Positions 34,305 to 43,919 of a stretch of DNA of 64,000 nucleotides are shown here, in pieces. The notes below the pieces were generated by a model. It saw only the letters and a list, made by a program, of their open reading frames with translations. It ran no database searches and was not told the DNA's origin. The stretch's first letter is position 1; the number at the start of each line of letters is the position of its first letter. Origin of the DNA: Dama dama. Lineage: Eukaryota > Chordata > Mammalia > Artiodactyla > Cervidae. Made by a program: the position numbers and the translations under genes. The stretch covers positions 13,702,001 to 13,766,000 of the forward strand of contig NC_083714.1 of assembly GCF_033118175.1 (NCBI RefSeq). The letters are read 5' to 3'.

Positions 34305-34826
34305 GAAACTTTGAGGCCCTCCTGGGTACAAATTGTTTTCATTTCACCTTTTCTTGTTTGTTGGAAAAAAGGCTTCAGCCTCTAGAACATCCCTGAGTAC
34401 CAAAGGGCAGGTTAAAACAGTTGCTAAATAGAGAAGCAAGAGAATGAACAAAGGAGGAGCTGTCAAGAAACAATAGCACAGGTCTTGGTTCCTCCTCAAA
34501 GTACAAATGTAACAATATCTGAATTTTTTGAACTCTTCTGTGAGAACTAAGGCCCCAACCTGTGGAGGATAGTAACTTCAGGTTGAGTACAAGATTCCTG
34601 GAGCATCACCCTGTTACCTCACCACCAACCAATCAGAAGTAAGCCACAAACCCCACAGCCCTCACCCCAAATTTTGCCTATAAAACTTCTCCCCCAAAAT
34701 CATCAGGGAGCTGGGGTGTTTTGGAGCTTAGCCAACCTGTTCTCCTTGCTTGGCCCTGCAATAAACCTTTCTCTTTTCCAAACACTGACATTTCAGTTTG
34801 TTTGGCCTCAGTGTGTGCTAGGCACA
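34305..34826 (+). mobile_element. ERV LTR, copy 3 (plus)
   Basis: Promoter elements are readable: CCAAT box in CCACCAACCAATCAGAAG, TATA-like TTGCCTATAAAACTTC, AATAAA in CCTGCAATAAACCTTTC, and a 3' end GGCCTCAGTGTGTGCTAGGC. It is the same family as copy 1 in the opposite orientation. The left edge is approximate. Confidence 0.78.
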
Positions 34827-34845
34827 GGAACTTGTTAGTAACTAC

Positions 34846-34985
34846 TTGAGTCTGCTCTTTGGAACTCAGGGAAGGCCTAGGAGATTAAAGAAAGACCTAC
34901 TTTTTCTACAAGTAAGAAAGGAGCATGCAGAGGGGCTTTTGTACTGGGGAGGGCCTTACAGGGTCCCGCTCAGTTTCAATCCCAT
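34846..34985 (-). mobile_element. ERV LTR U3 fragment, copy 4 (minus)
   Basis: AGGCCTAGGAGATTAAAGAA, GTACTGGGGAGGGCCTTACA and GGGTCCCGCTCAG align with the U3 end of copy 1 in the same orientation. Only the U3 part is present. Confidence 0.6.
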
Positions 34986-35293
34986 TTCTTTGATACTCCT
35001 CAACCCTGAGGGGAACAGGGGCAGGACAAGAAAGGGAATAAAGTTTTGGATAGAGAGGATAATCATAAACTCAGCATGGAAACTCAGTTTTGGGGAAACT
35101 TGGTTTTGTAGGCAGTAAATGGGAGAGATCCCAGAAAACTGTGTAACTCCCTGAAATGGCATAAATTACCACCTTAACTATCATCTTATAAAGACAAATG
35201 ATACTGAGGGTGGAGGGAGCCAGTTATTCAAGATGACCAGGAAAACCACAGTAAACAAGGATAAGATTGTTCTGCAGATTTAACTTGTAGCCT
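34986..35293. other. Unassigned, possibly ERV-derived
   Basis: No gene. It continues the LTR cluster and may be retroviral, but I cannot show it. Confidence 0.35.
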
Positions 35294-35304
35294 TCTCCAT
35301 TGAT

Positions 35305-35530
35305 TGGGGCTTCTCCGATGGCTTAGCAGGTAAAGAATCTGCCTGCAATGCAGGAGACACAGGAGATGCAGGTTGGATCCCTGGATCTGGAAGATCCCCT
35401 GGAGGAGGAAATGACAACCCACTCCAGTATTCTTGCCTGAAAAATCCCATGGACAGAGGAACCCAGTGGGCTACAGTCCAAAGGGTCGCAAAGAATAGAA
35501 CATGACTGAGAGACTAAACACGCACACACG
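35305..35530 (+). mobile_element. Bov-tA SINE
   Basis: SINE with the perfect 11-bp duplication TCTCCATTGAT at 35294-35304 and 35531-35541. Confidence 0.93.
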
Positions 35531-35819
35531 TCTCCATTGATAAGTGTTACTAGAGATTTGGAGTCATCTTTCTCTTCCTTGTACAGAGAGGGAGACACCC
35601 TTACAAATGGCAGTTTCCCCTTACAAATGTAAATATCTCTTACAAAAGCACAAGTTCTCCTATGTCTACTGTTTCTTAAAAATAATCGGCCTAAAATAAT
35701 CCTTATGCCAACAAGGCATATTTTGGGGTGACAGATTCTGTTCCCCTTCACTACCATGCTGACTTTTCTCCCCACAGATGAGTTCTGCCTGGTGTTGAAC
35801 TACTGACTCATTGACTGTG

Positions 35820-36065
35820 CAACTCACTTGACATATGCAAGATTTTCTGTGGTGGCAGCAGCTCTTACCTGCTTGGTTTGTACTTATACCTCCCTCCTGA
35901 ATTGTTCTCTAACCTTCCATTTGTTTGCCATGTCTCCCTAGCTAGATTTTAAGCTCCTTGAAGGCAGAGCTTGCCCACAAGTCTAGAATTTTCCCATGCA
36001 ATAGGTAATACTGTAATAAGAGTTCCAGTAAATATTTGTGGAATGAATGCTAGTGTTGAATGAAT
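35820..36065 (+). repeat. L2 LINE 3' end
   Basis: CTAGATTTTAAGCTCCTTGA, AGGCAGAGCTTGCCCACAAG and GTAAATATTTGTGGAATGAA in L2 order. Confidence 0.7.
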
Positions 36066-36680
36066 GTGGCAGGGGGTGGGGCAGGAAGAAGCAGTAAGCA
36101 GATAGTCAGATTAAGACAAAGGCTTCTCTCTTCATTCTCCCCCACACACATGCCATTTATTTTTACTGATAACACTTGTATAATATTGGGATTGTGCACT
36201 GTTTTTTTGCTTGTGGGCATTCATTCATGCATTTCACTTTCAGGTTACATTGTGAGTAGGACAGGAGTGGATGCAAAGAATATGAAGTACAGGAGGAGAA
36301 AAGGTCAGAGGGCCAAGCCAATGAGCAAGCTTGCTCGGGCCTGTGCTGTCGAACCGCAAATGCTAGCCCTCACTTTGCCATGAACTTGTGTGATCTTAGG
36401 CAAGTCACCACACCTTTCTGAGCTGCTAGTTGGTATGACAGAGATCATAATTTGACTCTGCATTCCATAGCAGGTCAGCTGAGTTCATAGCTGGGAAAAG
36501 TACTTTGGACAAAAAGAATTTAGGGTACTGTCTCAACAGGCAGAAAGGTGGGTAGGATCACAAAGCCAGTTAGATGAGGTTTCTCCCTTAAGAATCAAGC
36601 ATGACTTGGATGAAAGGTGGCGAGGCTGAGTTCCTAGAATCACAGAATCTTAGAGCCAGCAGGCATCTTAGAAACCATTC
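36066..36680. other. No recognised features
   Basis: No gene. The 107-codon frame at 36060-36383 shows no known domain. Confidence 0.4.
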
Positions 36681-36683
36681 TCG

Positions 36684-36990
36684 GACTTCCCTGGTGGTAC
36701 AGTGGATGGAAATCAGCCTGCCAGTGCAGGGGACATTGGGTTTGATCCCTGGTCCAGGAAGATTCCACATGCTGTGGAGCAACTAAAGCCTGTGTGCCAC
36801 AATTACAGAACCCGAATGCTGCAGCTCCTGAGGCTCGTGTGCCGAGTGCCTGTCCTCCATGACAAGAGAAGCCACCACAATGTGAAGATTGTGCCCTGCA
36901 ACGAAGAGTAGCCCCCGATCACTGCAACTAGAGAAAATACGCATGCAGCAATGAAGACCCAGAGCAACCAAAATAAATAAAGCTAAAAAA
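36684..36990 (+). mobile_element. CHR-1-type SINE, full length
   Basis: GGACTTCCCTGGTGGTACAG through GCAACTAAAGCCTGTGTGCC and AACGAAGAGTAGCCCCCGAT to an AAATAAA tail. CCATTCT flanks both sides. Confidence 0.88.
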
Positions 36991-37269
36991 ATAGCCATTC
37001 TAGTCCACTCCCCCTCATCTTACCTGAGTACATGGAAGCACAGAGAGATGACTTTCCCCAAGGTCCAGGTTTCCTTTTCACTGCACTTCAAGGTTCTACT
37101 TTAAAATCCAAGTTCGGTTGCTTTTCTTACTGTTCAGAGACAAGAAGCCAATGGGCTGTGCCCCAGCAAGGAAATGATCAGGACATTTGTTTGAAGTTTT
37201 TTGAGTTTCCAAAATGTGACCCACTGTTTCAGCTCAATTATTGTTTACCTTTTATCTATGGGGACAACA

Positions 37270-37470
37270 GACTTTCCTTCGTGGCTCAGTGGTAAGGAAT
37301 CCATCTTGACTGCCAACGCAGGTGATGGGGATTCAATCTCTGGGTCGGGAAGATCCCCTGGAGGAGGAAATGGCAACCCACTCCAATATTCTTGCTGGGA
37401 AATCCCATAGACAGAGAGCCTGGCGGGCGATAGTCCATGGGGTGGCAAAAGAGACAAAACAACAACAGTA
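37270..37470 (+). mobile_element. Bov-tA SINE
   Basis: SINE with the perfect 12-bp duplication ATGGGGACAACA at 37258-37269 and 37471-37482. Confidence 0.92.
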
Positions 37471-37482
37471 ATGGGGACAACA

Positions 37483-37860
37483 CTCTCCTAGTGTCTGCGG
37501 AGTGCCTACTATGTTTGCCACGCTGCTAGGTACTGAGGAGGGTTTAGAAAAGATGAAGACCCATTCCTGCTGTCAAAGATCTGAGTGTGGGAGACAGAAC
37601 TAACAATGAGAGAACAATGGAAGGCAGTAAGTGATTCAGAATAAAATGAATAGTGCAGGCAATAACTGCTGTTCAAGTTCACAGGAGAGAGAGCGCTCTG
37701 GGAGCTGGGTGTTGGGGGTTGGGGAAAGTGCAATTTCACATGGGCTTTGAAGGCGGGATAGGATTGTTTATGCAAGATGTGGGGGAGGGCACTGAATGTG
37801 TGTCTGCACGGGTGGGGGTAGGGGGCTGCTGCCTGAATGCAGAACTACATGGGGATTAGG
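37483..37860. other. No recognised features
   Basis: G-rich patches at 37705-37725 and 37810-37825; nothing else recognised. Confidence 0.4.
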
Positions 37861-37864
37861 GATA

Positions 37865-38040
37865 GCATTTATTGAGCACTTTTTATGCACTGGCTACACA
37901 ATTCAATTTATGTAAATGTGCATAATCCTAGGAATTAGATAATAGATCATTGATAACTGGTTGAGAGAGGGAAACTGAAGTTGAAGAGAGGTAAGTTGCC
38001 CAAGGTGACACAGCAAGTAAATGGCATAATTATTATTAGT
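37865..38040 (-). repeat. MIR SINE, reverse orientation
   Basis: TTTATTGAGCACTTTTTATG and GTTGCCCAAGGTGACACAGC. Confidence 0.7.
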
Positions 38041-38190
38041 ATCCCAGAGTTGTCAAAACACTAGGCTATTCTACCTTTGAAAGAGAGGAATTTGTGCCTC
38101 AGGCGAGGGAGCTGGCCTGGCACTAAACACAGTCATTTTGCAAACACAAGACCCTCTAGGCCCACCTCCCAAAAGAGTTCCGTATGGATT

Positions 38191-38400
38191 GGTGGTTTAG
38201 TTGATAAATCCTGTCCAACTCTTGCAATCCCAAGGACTGTAACCTGCCAGGCTCCGCTGTCCTGGGATTCTCCAAGCAAGAATACTGGAGTGGGTTGCCA
38301 TTTCCTTTTCCAGGGCATCTTTCTGTCCCAGGAATTCAACCTGGTCTCCTGCATTTGCAGGCAGATTCTTCACTGACTGAGCTAAGAGGGAAGATTTCTG
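38191..38400 (-). mobile_element. Bov-tA SINE, reverse orientation
   Basis: Reverse copy from GGTTTAGTTGATAAATCCTG to GAGCTAAGAGGGAAG. Flanking TATGGATT / CATGGATT. Confidence 0.88.
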
Positions 38401-38408
38401 CATGGATT

Positions 38409-39419
38409 AATGAAGGCTTTTACTGAGTGCTATCATCTCCTTCTTACTTCCTTGAAGACAGGAACTTGAGGTCTCAGGCTACAGTCATCACCAGAACGCC
38501 ACAGTTTTATGCTTAATGTTACTGTGCAGAGGATTTAACAAAACACCGACGGAGAACGAGTGAGCTGCTGAATCAATCCTTGTTTGTTGTTGTTCTTTAT
38601 TAATTAGCACTTCAAGAGCATCAGGCCCTAAGGTGGATGCTGTCTGTGCAAAGCTTCCTGGCTCTGAGGCCAGGTGGGAGAAAACCAGACTTGGAAAGGA
38701 TGGCAGGAAAATGGCTGGCAGCCAACACCAGAAAGTGTTTCCCAGGCAAGGTGCCTGTTTTTTTGTTTTTTTTTTTTCTGGCTATTTTCCTCTTTGTGAG
38801 TCTTCAGTAGATATTAAACCAACACAAAGTGGATTCTGAAAAGGTCTTTTTCCTGTTTCCATGCCCAAAGAAAAGAAAATCCCAGTCTATGGGTATAAGA
38901 AGCAGCAGGGAAGATGGGACCCTGTTTCTGCCAGCAGCCCTTATCCAATTCTTGGGCCCCTCCACAGCCTGGCGGGCCTTTAAGTGGCAGGACTCTCGGC
39001 CAAGCGCAGGTTGGAAACAGCTGCTCTGTCGCAGGGCGGGAGGACGGAAAGAGGTCTGGGGAAGCTTCTTTTCCTCCATCTTTTCCTCCAGCTAGAGTAC
39101 GATTGAGCTTGAAGGCGTGGCAGGAGAAAGGGGAGACGGAAAGCCTGGAGAGGGAGTGGCCGGTGGTTAGACGGAGAAACATCGGAGCAGAGCAGGAGGG
39201 GGAACGGCCGGGCAAAGTAGGAAAAGAAGCCTTGTCTAGGACGGAAGTGGAGAGTAGGGCTGTGGCTACAAAGGTGGAGAAGACGCCGTCCTGGCCCTGC
39301 CCGAGTCTGCTATTTCAGGGAGGTCTGAAGGAGAGGCGACGAGGAGTAGGTCACACCCAGCGGACCTCCCAAAGCCCAGCGGCTTATCACTAGACAGGCT
39401 CGTCCATTCCCCCAAGAAC
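38409..39419. other. Immediate upstream flank of the CpG island
   Basis: Repeat-poor DNA whose GC content rises from about 38920. A T-run lies at 38759-38778. It may hold distal promoter elements. Frames on both strands (up to 159 codons) overlap each other and look like GC-rich chance frames. Confidence 0.45.
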
Positions 39420-39839
39420 TCAGCGAGGGCCGGCTAAGCGCCTACTAGGTGCCCGGTGTCCAAGGAAGCGCCCTGGAGAACCGGGGCGCAGGAGGCGGAG
39501 TCGGTCCAAATGGCTTCGCGGAGGAGCGAATTCCGTAGTCGGCGGTGCGGAAGGGTGGCGGTGCACGCGTGCTGGCCGGGCGAGCGCAGAACGCGAGGCA
39601 GGCCGGGGAGGAGGGGAAGGAGGCGGGGATTGAGCCCGGGGGAGGGCGGGGGAGGCCGAGGCGCCGAGAGGGAGAGTGGGAGGTGTGAAGGGTGCCAGCG
39701 GCGGCGGGGGGAGGCCGGAGAGGGGAGGCGGCCGGGCGGGGTGGCCGAGGGCGTGAAGTGGGGGGCGGCGAGCGGCCGAGCCGGGCGGGAGCGGGGAGGC
39801 GGCGGCGAGGGGGAGGAGAGAGGGAGGGGAAGAAGGAGG

Positions 39840-39979
39840 AAGCGAGCGCGGCTGCTACAGGGGGAGGAAGACAGGGAGGAGGAGCCGTGCGCGGCGGCCG
39901 TGGCGGCCGCCGGGGGAGCCGAGCGCCGGGGCGCGGGGAGCCGAGCGGGCGCCCAGTCGGGGCCGAGGGCCGACTGCCG
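39840..39979 (+). other. TMEM164: TMEM164 noncoding exon 1 (3' end defined, 5' end unknown)
   Basis: Very GC-rich DNA inside the CpG island ends in a good 5' splice site: CCG at 39977-39979, then GTGAGT at 39980-39985. It pairs naturally with the acceptor at 40681-40683 to remove a 704-base intron. There is no ATG in the 300 bases before the donor, which fits an untranslated exon. The transcription start cannot be read from the sequence; no TATA box is visible, so the start given here is nominal and initiation is probably dispersed. Confidence 0.6.
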
Positions 39980-40683
39980 GTGAGTGGAGCCCCGCGGGCC
40001 GCGGCGACCCGTCCCTGGGGCCGGGCGTGACGCGCGGGAAGCTGCGGCGCCGGGGCGGAGGGAGGGGGCCGGCCGGAGCCCAGCCCCCGGCTGGCCCGGC
40101 CTCCCGCCCGCCTTTCCTCCCTCCCTCCCTGCTTCCTCCCGCCGCTGCCCGCGCGAGGGGGGCAGGTCCCGGGCGGGCCGCGGGCTGGGGGAGGTGCTGC
40201 CCGGAGGGCGGGCGTCTGGGGCCGGGGGGTGGAGCTGGGGGCTCGGGGGTGTACCCGGGGGCGGGAGGCTGGACCGGGACGACTCTAAATTGGCTCGGAG
40301 GGGCCTGTCGGCGGCGAAGTTGCTCGCTGGGGGCAGAGACGGCCACGCGGTTGCAGGAGTAAGCGATCCCCCTGTGGCGAGTGCGTGAGACGAGGAGTCC
40401 GGCGTCCCCGCCAGCCCCGTCGCCCTCCCCGCCGGCCCGGCCCCGCCAGCTCCCCTCCTGGCCTCCGCGTGTTCCCTCGCCGTCTCCCCCGGTTCGCTCC
40501 TGCCGCGTCCCCTCAACCCTCGCCCTGACCCTCCCGGCCTCCGACTTCCCCCGAACCCTGCTTGCTTCGCCACTGCCCCTGTTCCCCTTTTCTTCCCTCG
40601 CTAGTTACCCCTCCCCGCCTCGTAATTCCCGATGCAATTGCCTCTTTGAGACCTTTTTTTTTTTTTCCTCTCCTTCCTTTTAG
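39980..40683 (+). other. TMEM164: TMEM164 intron 1 (short, GC-rich)
   Basis: The interval lies between the GTGAGT donor at 39980 and the TAG acceptor at 40681-40683. The first two thirds are extremely GC-rich with many CpG and G-runs (40200-40272). The last 100 bases switch to C/T-rich sequence with a run of T at about 40654-40667, a typical polypyrimidine tract. It is an intron only if exon 1 is as proposed; unspliced or alternative-donor leaders remain possible. Confidence 0.6.
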
Positions 40684-40875
40684 ATTGGCCAACGGCTCGT
40701 TTCCACCCTGCCTCGTTGGTGGCCACTGGAGAAGCGCGGGGGGCTCCCCAGGCAGCCGTAGGGACAAATTAGAGCCAGCACTTGGCCCTGAGCCTCGCGT
40801 GTAGCTTCCCGTCCCCTGCTCTAGTTGCCCCGGTGTCCGGAGGGGGGTGCGGGGGCGGGGGTGTGCCCTCCGTAT

Positions 40876-41100
40876 ATGTCCCACCACCCGGGCCACCCTC
40901 GGGGCTTGTGTTCCATCTCGCTCGCTTCCTGCACGGTGGTCGTGGGGAGCCACTTTGCATCATGTCCCGGTATAGCTACCAAAGTCTCCTGGACTGGCTC
41001 TATGGGGGCGTGGACCCCAGCTTTGCGGGCAATGGGGGCCCCGACTGTGCTGCCTTCCTCTCTTGGCAGCAGCGGCTGCTGGAAAGTGTGGTGGTCCTGA
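40876..41100 (+). promoter_or_regulatory. Upstream ORF overlapping the TMEM164 start codon
   Basis: An AUG at 40876-40878 in the exon 2 leader opens a 74-codon frame that starts MSHHPGHPRG and ends at 41100. It is out of frame with TMEM164 and runs through the main AUG at 40962, so ribosomes that use it cannot reinitiate at the main start. Its context is poor (T at -3, T at +4), whereas the main AUG has A at -3, so leaky scanning is expected. The peptide itself is probably not functional; a regulatory effect is inference. Confidence 0.45.
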
Positions 41101-41351
41101 CCCTGGCCCTGTTGGAGATCCTGGTGGCCCTGCGGCACATCCTGAGGCAGACGAAGGAGGACGGTAGGGGTGGCCGTGGCTGCCAGCCAGAGCAGGTGAC
41201 CCAGCGGCCAGAGGAAGGCAAAGAGAGCCTGAGCAAGAATCTGCTCTTAGTAGCCTTGTGCCTGACCTTCGGGGTGGAGGTGGGCTTTAAGTTCGCCACC
41301 AAGACCGTCATCTACCTGCTCAACCCCTGTCACCTGGTCACCATGATGCAT
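40962..41351 (+). CDS. TMEM164: TMEM164, first coding exon (residues 1-130, partial gene)
   Basis: This exon encodes the N-terminus of transmembrane protein 164. The protein opens MSRYSYQSLLDWLYGG and continues without interruption to NPCHLVTMMH. TMEM164 is a multipass membrane protein reported to act as an acyltransferase that loads C20:4 chains onto ether phosphatidylethanolamine, affecting ferroptosis and autophagosome formation. In the translation, residues about 41-60 form a first hydrophobic helix, 61-92 a charged loop rich in Lys, Glu, Gln and Gly, and 93-120 one or two further hydrophobic stretches. Cys123 lies in the NPCH motif and matches the cysteine I recall as catalytic. The start at 40962 is the first in-frame AUG and has A at -3. 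The exon ends in phase 0 after codon 130 at CAT, followed by a GTGAGT donor. Frame stops appear at once in the intron (41415-41417). The remaining exons, which would encode more than half of a protein of about 297 residues, lie outside the window. Confidence 0.95.
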
Positions 41352-41357
41352 GTGAGT

Positions 41358-43907
41358 CTGTTGACTTCCCCCACCCCTTCCTGGCAGCCTCAGTCAGCAG
41401 AGTCATTTGTGTGCTGAGGACACTTGGCCGTGTAGAGCACCTCACCCCTGCGGGCAGTGGGACCCTTAAAAATGATTTTCCACCGAGTGGCTGTTTGGGT
41501 GCGGATTTCAGATTTGGCTTCCTTCCACCTTTGCACAATGCGTCAGCCCTACGGTGGTGGTGAGCCCTGGAAAAGACTAGCACTCAGGCTAGCGGCCCCT
41601 CCCCTCCCAGGCCTACCCTGGCCTTTTGCCAGCAGGAAGTCTGACCCCAGCCAGGTTCCCTTTCTGGATCACCAGAGAGGGGCCATGGGCCAACCCACCC
41701 CCTCCCCCCCATTCCCTCTGCCACAGTTAATTTCCCAGAGGCCTGGTGGCTTTCTTTCCTGGAGCTGGTCACAGAAGGTTCCGGTCTCTACTGTCATACT
41801 TGGGGGAAATACTTTTGTAGGTTTCTCTTAATAACTTTCTTTTGGGAGTTTAGGGTCTTAGGGTGAGGTCTGCCTTTCGAGTTCTGAGGTGTCAGAGCAG
41901 CACCAAACTCCGACTCACTGCACTCTGAAGCAGACCCCAGGCAGACTCGTGAACTCTTCTCTGTCCGTGGTGAGAGGGTATTTATTTCCTGCAAACCTCT
42001 CCATCTTATCACTCTCATTCTCTCTCCTGAGGTCCAGGAGTGCCCAGAGAGCTGATTTCTTTATCTCCCATTAGTGGTGCTAAGAAAAACAAATGAGATT
42101 GAAAAGGAAAGTTGCCAGATACATAAAAATAATCTGGGTGAGGACCAACCAAGAGCAAGACTGTCTTTTTGTACTCAGCCTGTGTAGAGAGATGATCTAA
42201 AACTATAATATCATGGAAGGGTAGGAAGAGGAGGAGGGGGTGGGGTGGGGGGCTGTCTCTTTTAGATTTCAGGCTGTGGAAAACCTGGTGTGTTTTATTC
42301 AGGGACGGTTGTGAAACCTGTCATTAGCATCTTTATTGCTTTTATATTTGTAGAAGGTTGTTCTCAGGAGACTTGTGACAACCTTGTGTGGGGCAGGAGG
42401 TTGAGATAATTGTCTTGGTTTCACAGGCCTGGCAGGGGACTCGGGGATGGGAGGTTGCCCGCTTGCAACCAAAAGATGAATTAGCTTTCTGGGTTGGAAA
42501 GCTAACCCACCCTCTTTGGGGTTGCGGAATGCGGAGCAGCAGTCTCTGGGAGGCCGATGCTGATTAGCGTGGTGCTGCCTACTTATGCTGTGGACGCTTG
42601 CTAGCTCTGTGTTGCAGGAACTCCTTGGATGGCAGGTTCTTGGCCTCAGTTTCCCAATCTGGAAACTGTGGTGAATGACCAGAAACCCCTTTCAGTCTTG
42701 CAGATGTGGTAAGGAGGTGTAGACAGATTTGGAATAAAGCAGCTCTTAGTGATGGGATGGCTTTAAGCATCCAGTAGGCTTGGAGTGGGTAGCATTTTTT
42801 TAGAGGCCTTCTTGGGAAGTGATGCCATTCACAGGAAACCCAAGGGCTCCCCCAGTTAGACCTTCTGTGTAAATTTGAGCCTGTCTGCTTTCTTTCTTTC
42901 TTTTTTTTTTTTTAATGAATGGGCTTTTTGTTAATGAAAGGAAACAACGCATCTCAGCCACTGCTATGTGAGGCTCTTGGGACAGGAGTGCTTTTTTTGG
43001 ATGGCAGGTGGTGAGGGTCAGAGGGTGCCTCTTCGACAAAGGGGTCTTGAGGCCTCTGACAACCACATATCTAGAAGGTCAACAAAGAACTAAATTCAGC
43101 CTGATTGGGGCTGCTGCTGGGGTGATGACGTCAAACCTGGCAGCACCATAGTTTTCAGTGGAAAGGTTTTTAGAGGCTTTTAGAAGACTCTGGAGGCTTC
43201 GATCTGGCATTAATAGTTGTGTGACTTTGGGGAAAGTACTTGTCCTGGCTCTCAGTTTGGCTGGCTGCAAAACGAGGCAGAGTTGAATTTCTAGGTCTTG
43301 ACAGTCTAGGTGCTGTGCTGCTTTCCTCCATAAGCAGTGCCCGGGGGTGCCACACAGAGCTCTTCAAGAAATGGCTTTTGGTCTCCTCGCTGATTTCAGG
43401 TGGTCATGGTTCATCTTCTCACCCTCCTCTTTTCGCTCCCTGTGTCTTCCCCGTAAAGTAAACTTGAGAAGGCCACCCTTAGGGATCCATATAGATGATG
43501 TTGGCCCTCAGGGGCTGAGTGCTGCAGAGAGATGGATGTTTGGGGAACTGTGGACTGATTCCTGTCACTGTGCTTTTGCTGTTGTCCTGTGCTTAGCTGA
43601 AACTCTTAAGCTAGGTGGTGGGGGCAAAGAACAGTCAGGCTGAGGAATCCTTGAGACCAAGCAGGATTGTACTGCTTTGCCCTTTACTCCCAAGTTACTG
43701 CTTTGTGTCATTTAAATAGAAACTTCTGGCCTACTGGGGGACTTAGCCTTTGATGAATCCAACATTCCATACCTTACCTATGGTCTTATTGGAAGCAGGG
43801 ACCTACGAATTTTTAAAAGCTGATGTGAATCTTTAAAAGAAATATTACAACAGATGGTTGGAAACAGTTCTCTAACTTGGCTACAGTAATGACTAATGAT
43901 AGTAAGT
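41358..43907. other. Mostly unique intronic DNA
   Basis: No gene and no young repeat is visible. The first kilobase stays moderately GC-rich and then declines. A poly-T stretch lies at about 42890-42915. A perfect TGACGTCA palindrome sits at 43126-43133 and is listed separately. Intronic regulatory elements are plausible here because the DNA is repeat-poor and close to the promoter. Confidence 0.5.
43126..43133. promoter_or_regulatory. Perfect CRE palindrome TGACGTCA
   Basis: The full 8-bp consensus for CREB/ATF dimers is present in the first 2 kb of the long TMEM164 intron, within GATGACGTCAAA. Full CRE palindromes contain a CpG and are rarer than chance expects in methylated genomes, but one exact 8-mer is weak evidence by itself. 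Confidence 0.35.
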
Positions 43908-43919
43908 ATGGTTAGTATT

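Larger units (their letters stand above)
1..39400. other. Intergenic region upstream of TMEM164
   Basis: No supported gene, RNA gene or exon was found in this interval on either strand. In human the nearest upstream neighbour is ACSL4, far away and on the opposite strand, so a gene-free, repeat-rich interval is expected. Individual insertions are listed below. Confidence 0.6.
39420..40860. promoter_or_regulatory. TMEM164: CpG-island promoter of TMEM164
   Basis: CpG dinucleotides are dense and GC content very high from about 39420 to 40860, in contrast with the AT-rich repeats on both sides. Several GC boxes of the GGGCGG/GGGGCGG type are visible (for example near 39733, 40050 and 40850), as are ETS-like CGGAAG near 39547 and a TGACGCG half-site near 40027. 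No TATA box is seen near exon 1. This is the usual architecture of a broadly expressed housekeeping promoter. It may fire in both directions, but no antisense gene can be supported. Edges were judged by eye. Confidence 0.85.
40684..41351 (+). other. TMEM164: TMEM164 exon 2 (5'UTR plus first coding segment)
   Basis: The left edge is a strong 3' splice site: a run of T followed by mixed pyrimidines from about 40652, then TAG at 40681-40683. The right edge is the GTGAGT donor starting at 41352. The first 278 bases (40684-40961) are untranslated leader and include a G-rich tract at 40840-40862 and an upstream AUG at 40876. The exon boundaries are inferred from splice consensus and from the family protein, not from transcripts. 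Confidence 0.85.

Noticed and set aside
31970..34985. A possible provirus between the LTR copies
   Set aside because: The intervals hold SINE, L1 fragments and other LTRs, with no gag, pol or env-like frame. Orientation and spacing do not fit a single provirus.
38914..39393. 159-codon and overlapping frames just upstream of the CpG island
   Set aside because: Overlapping frames on both strands, no recognisable domain, no splice or promoter context.
39434..40573. 379-codon open frame on the minus strand across the CpG island
   Set aside because: The product is low-complexity Pro/Arg/Ser/Ala, as GC-rich DNA gives when stop codons are rare. It spans the exon 1 donor and intron 1, other frames on both strands are also open, and no domain is visible.
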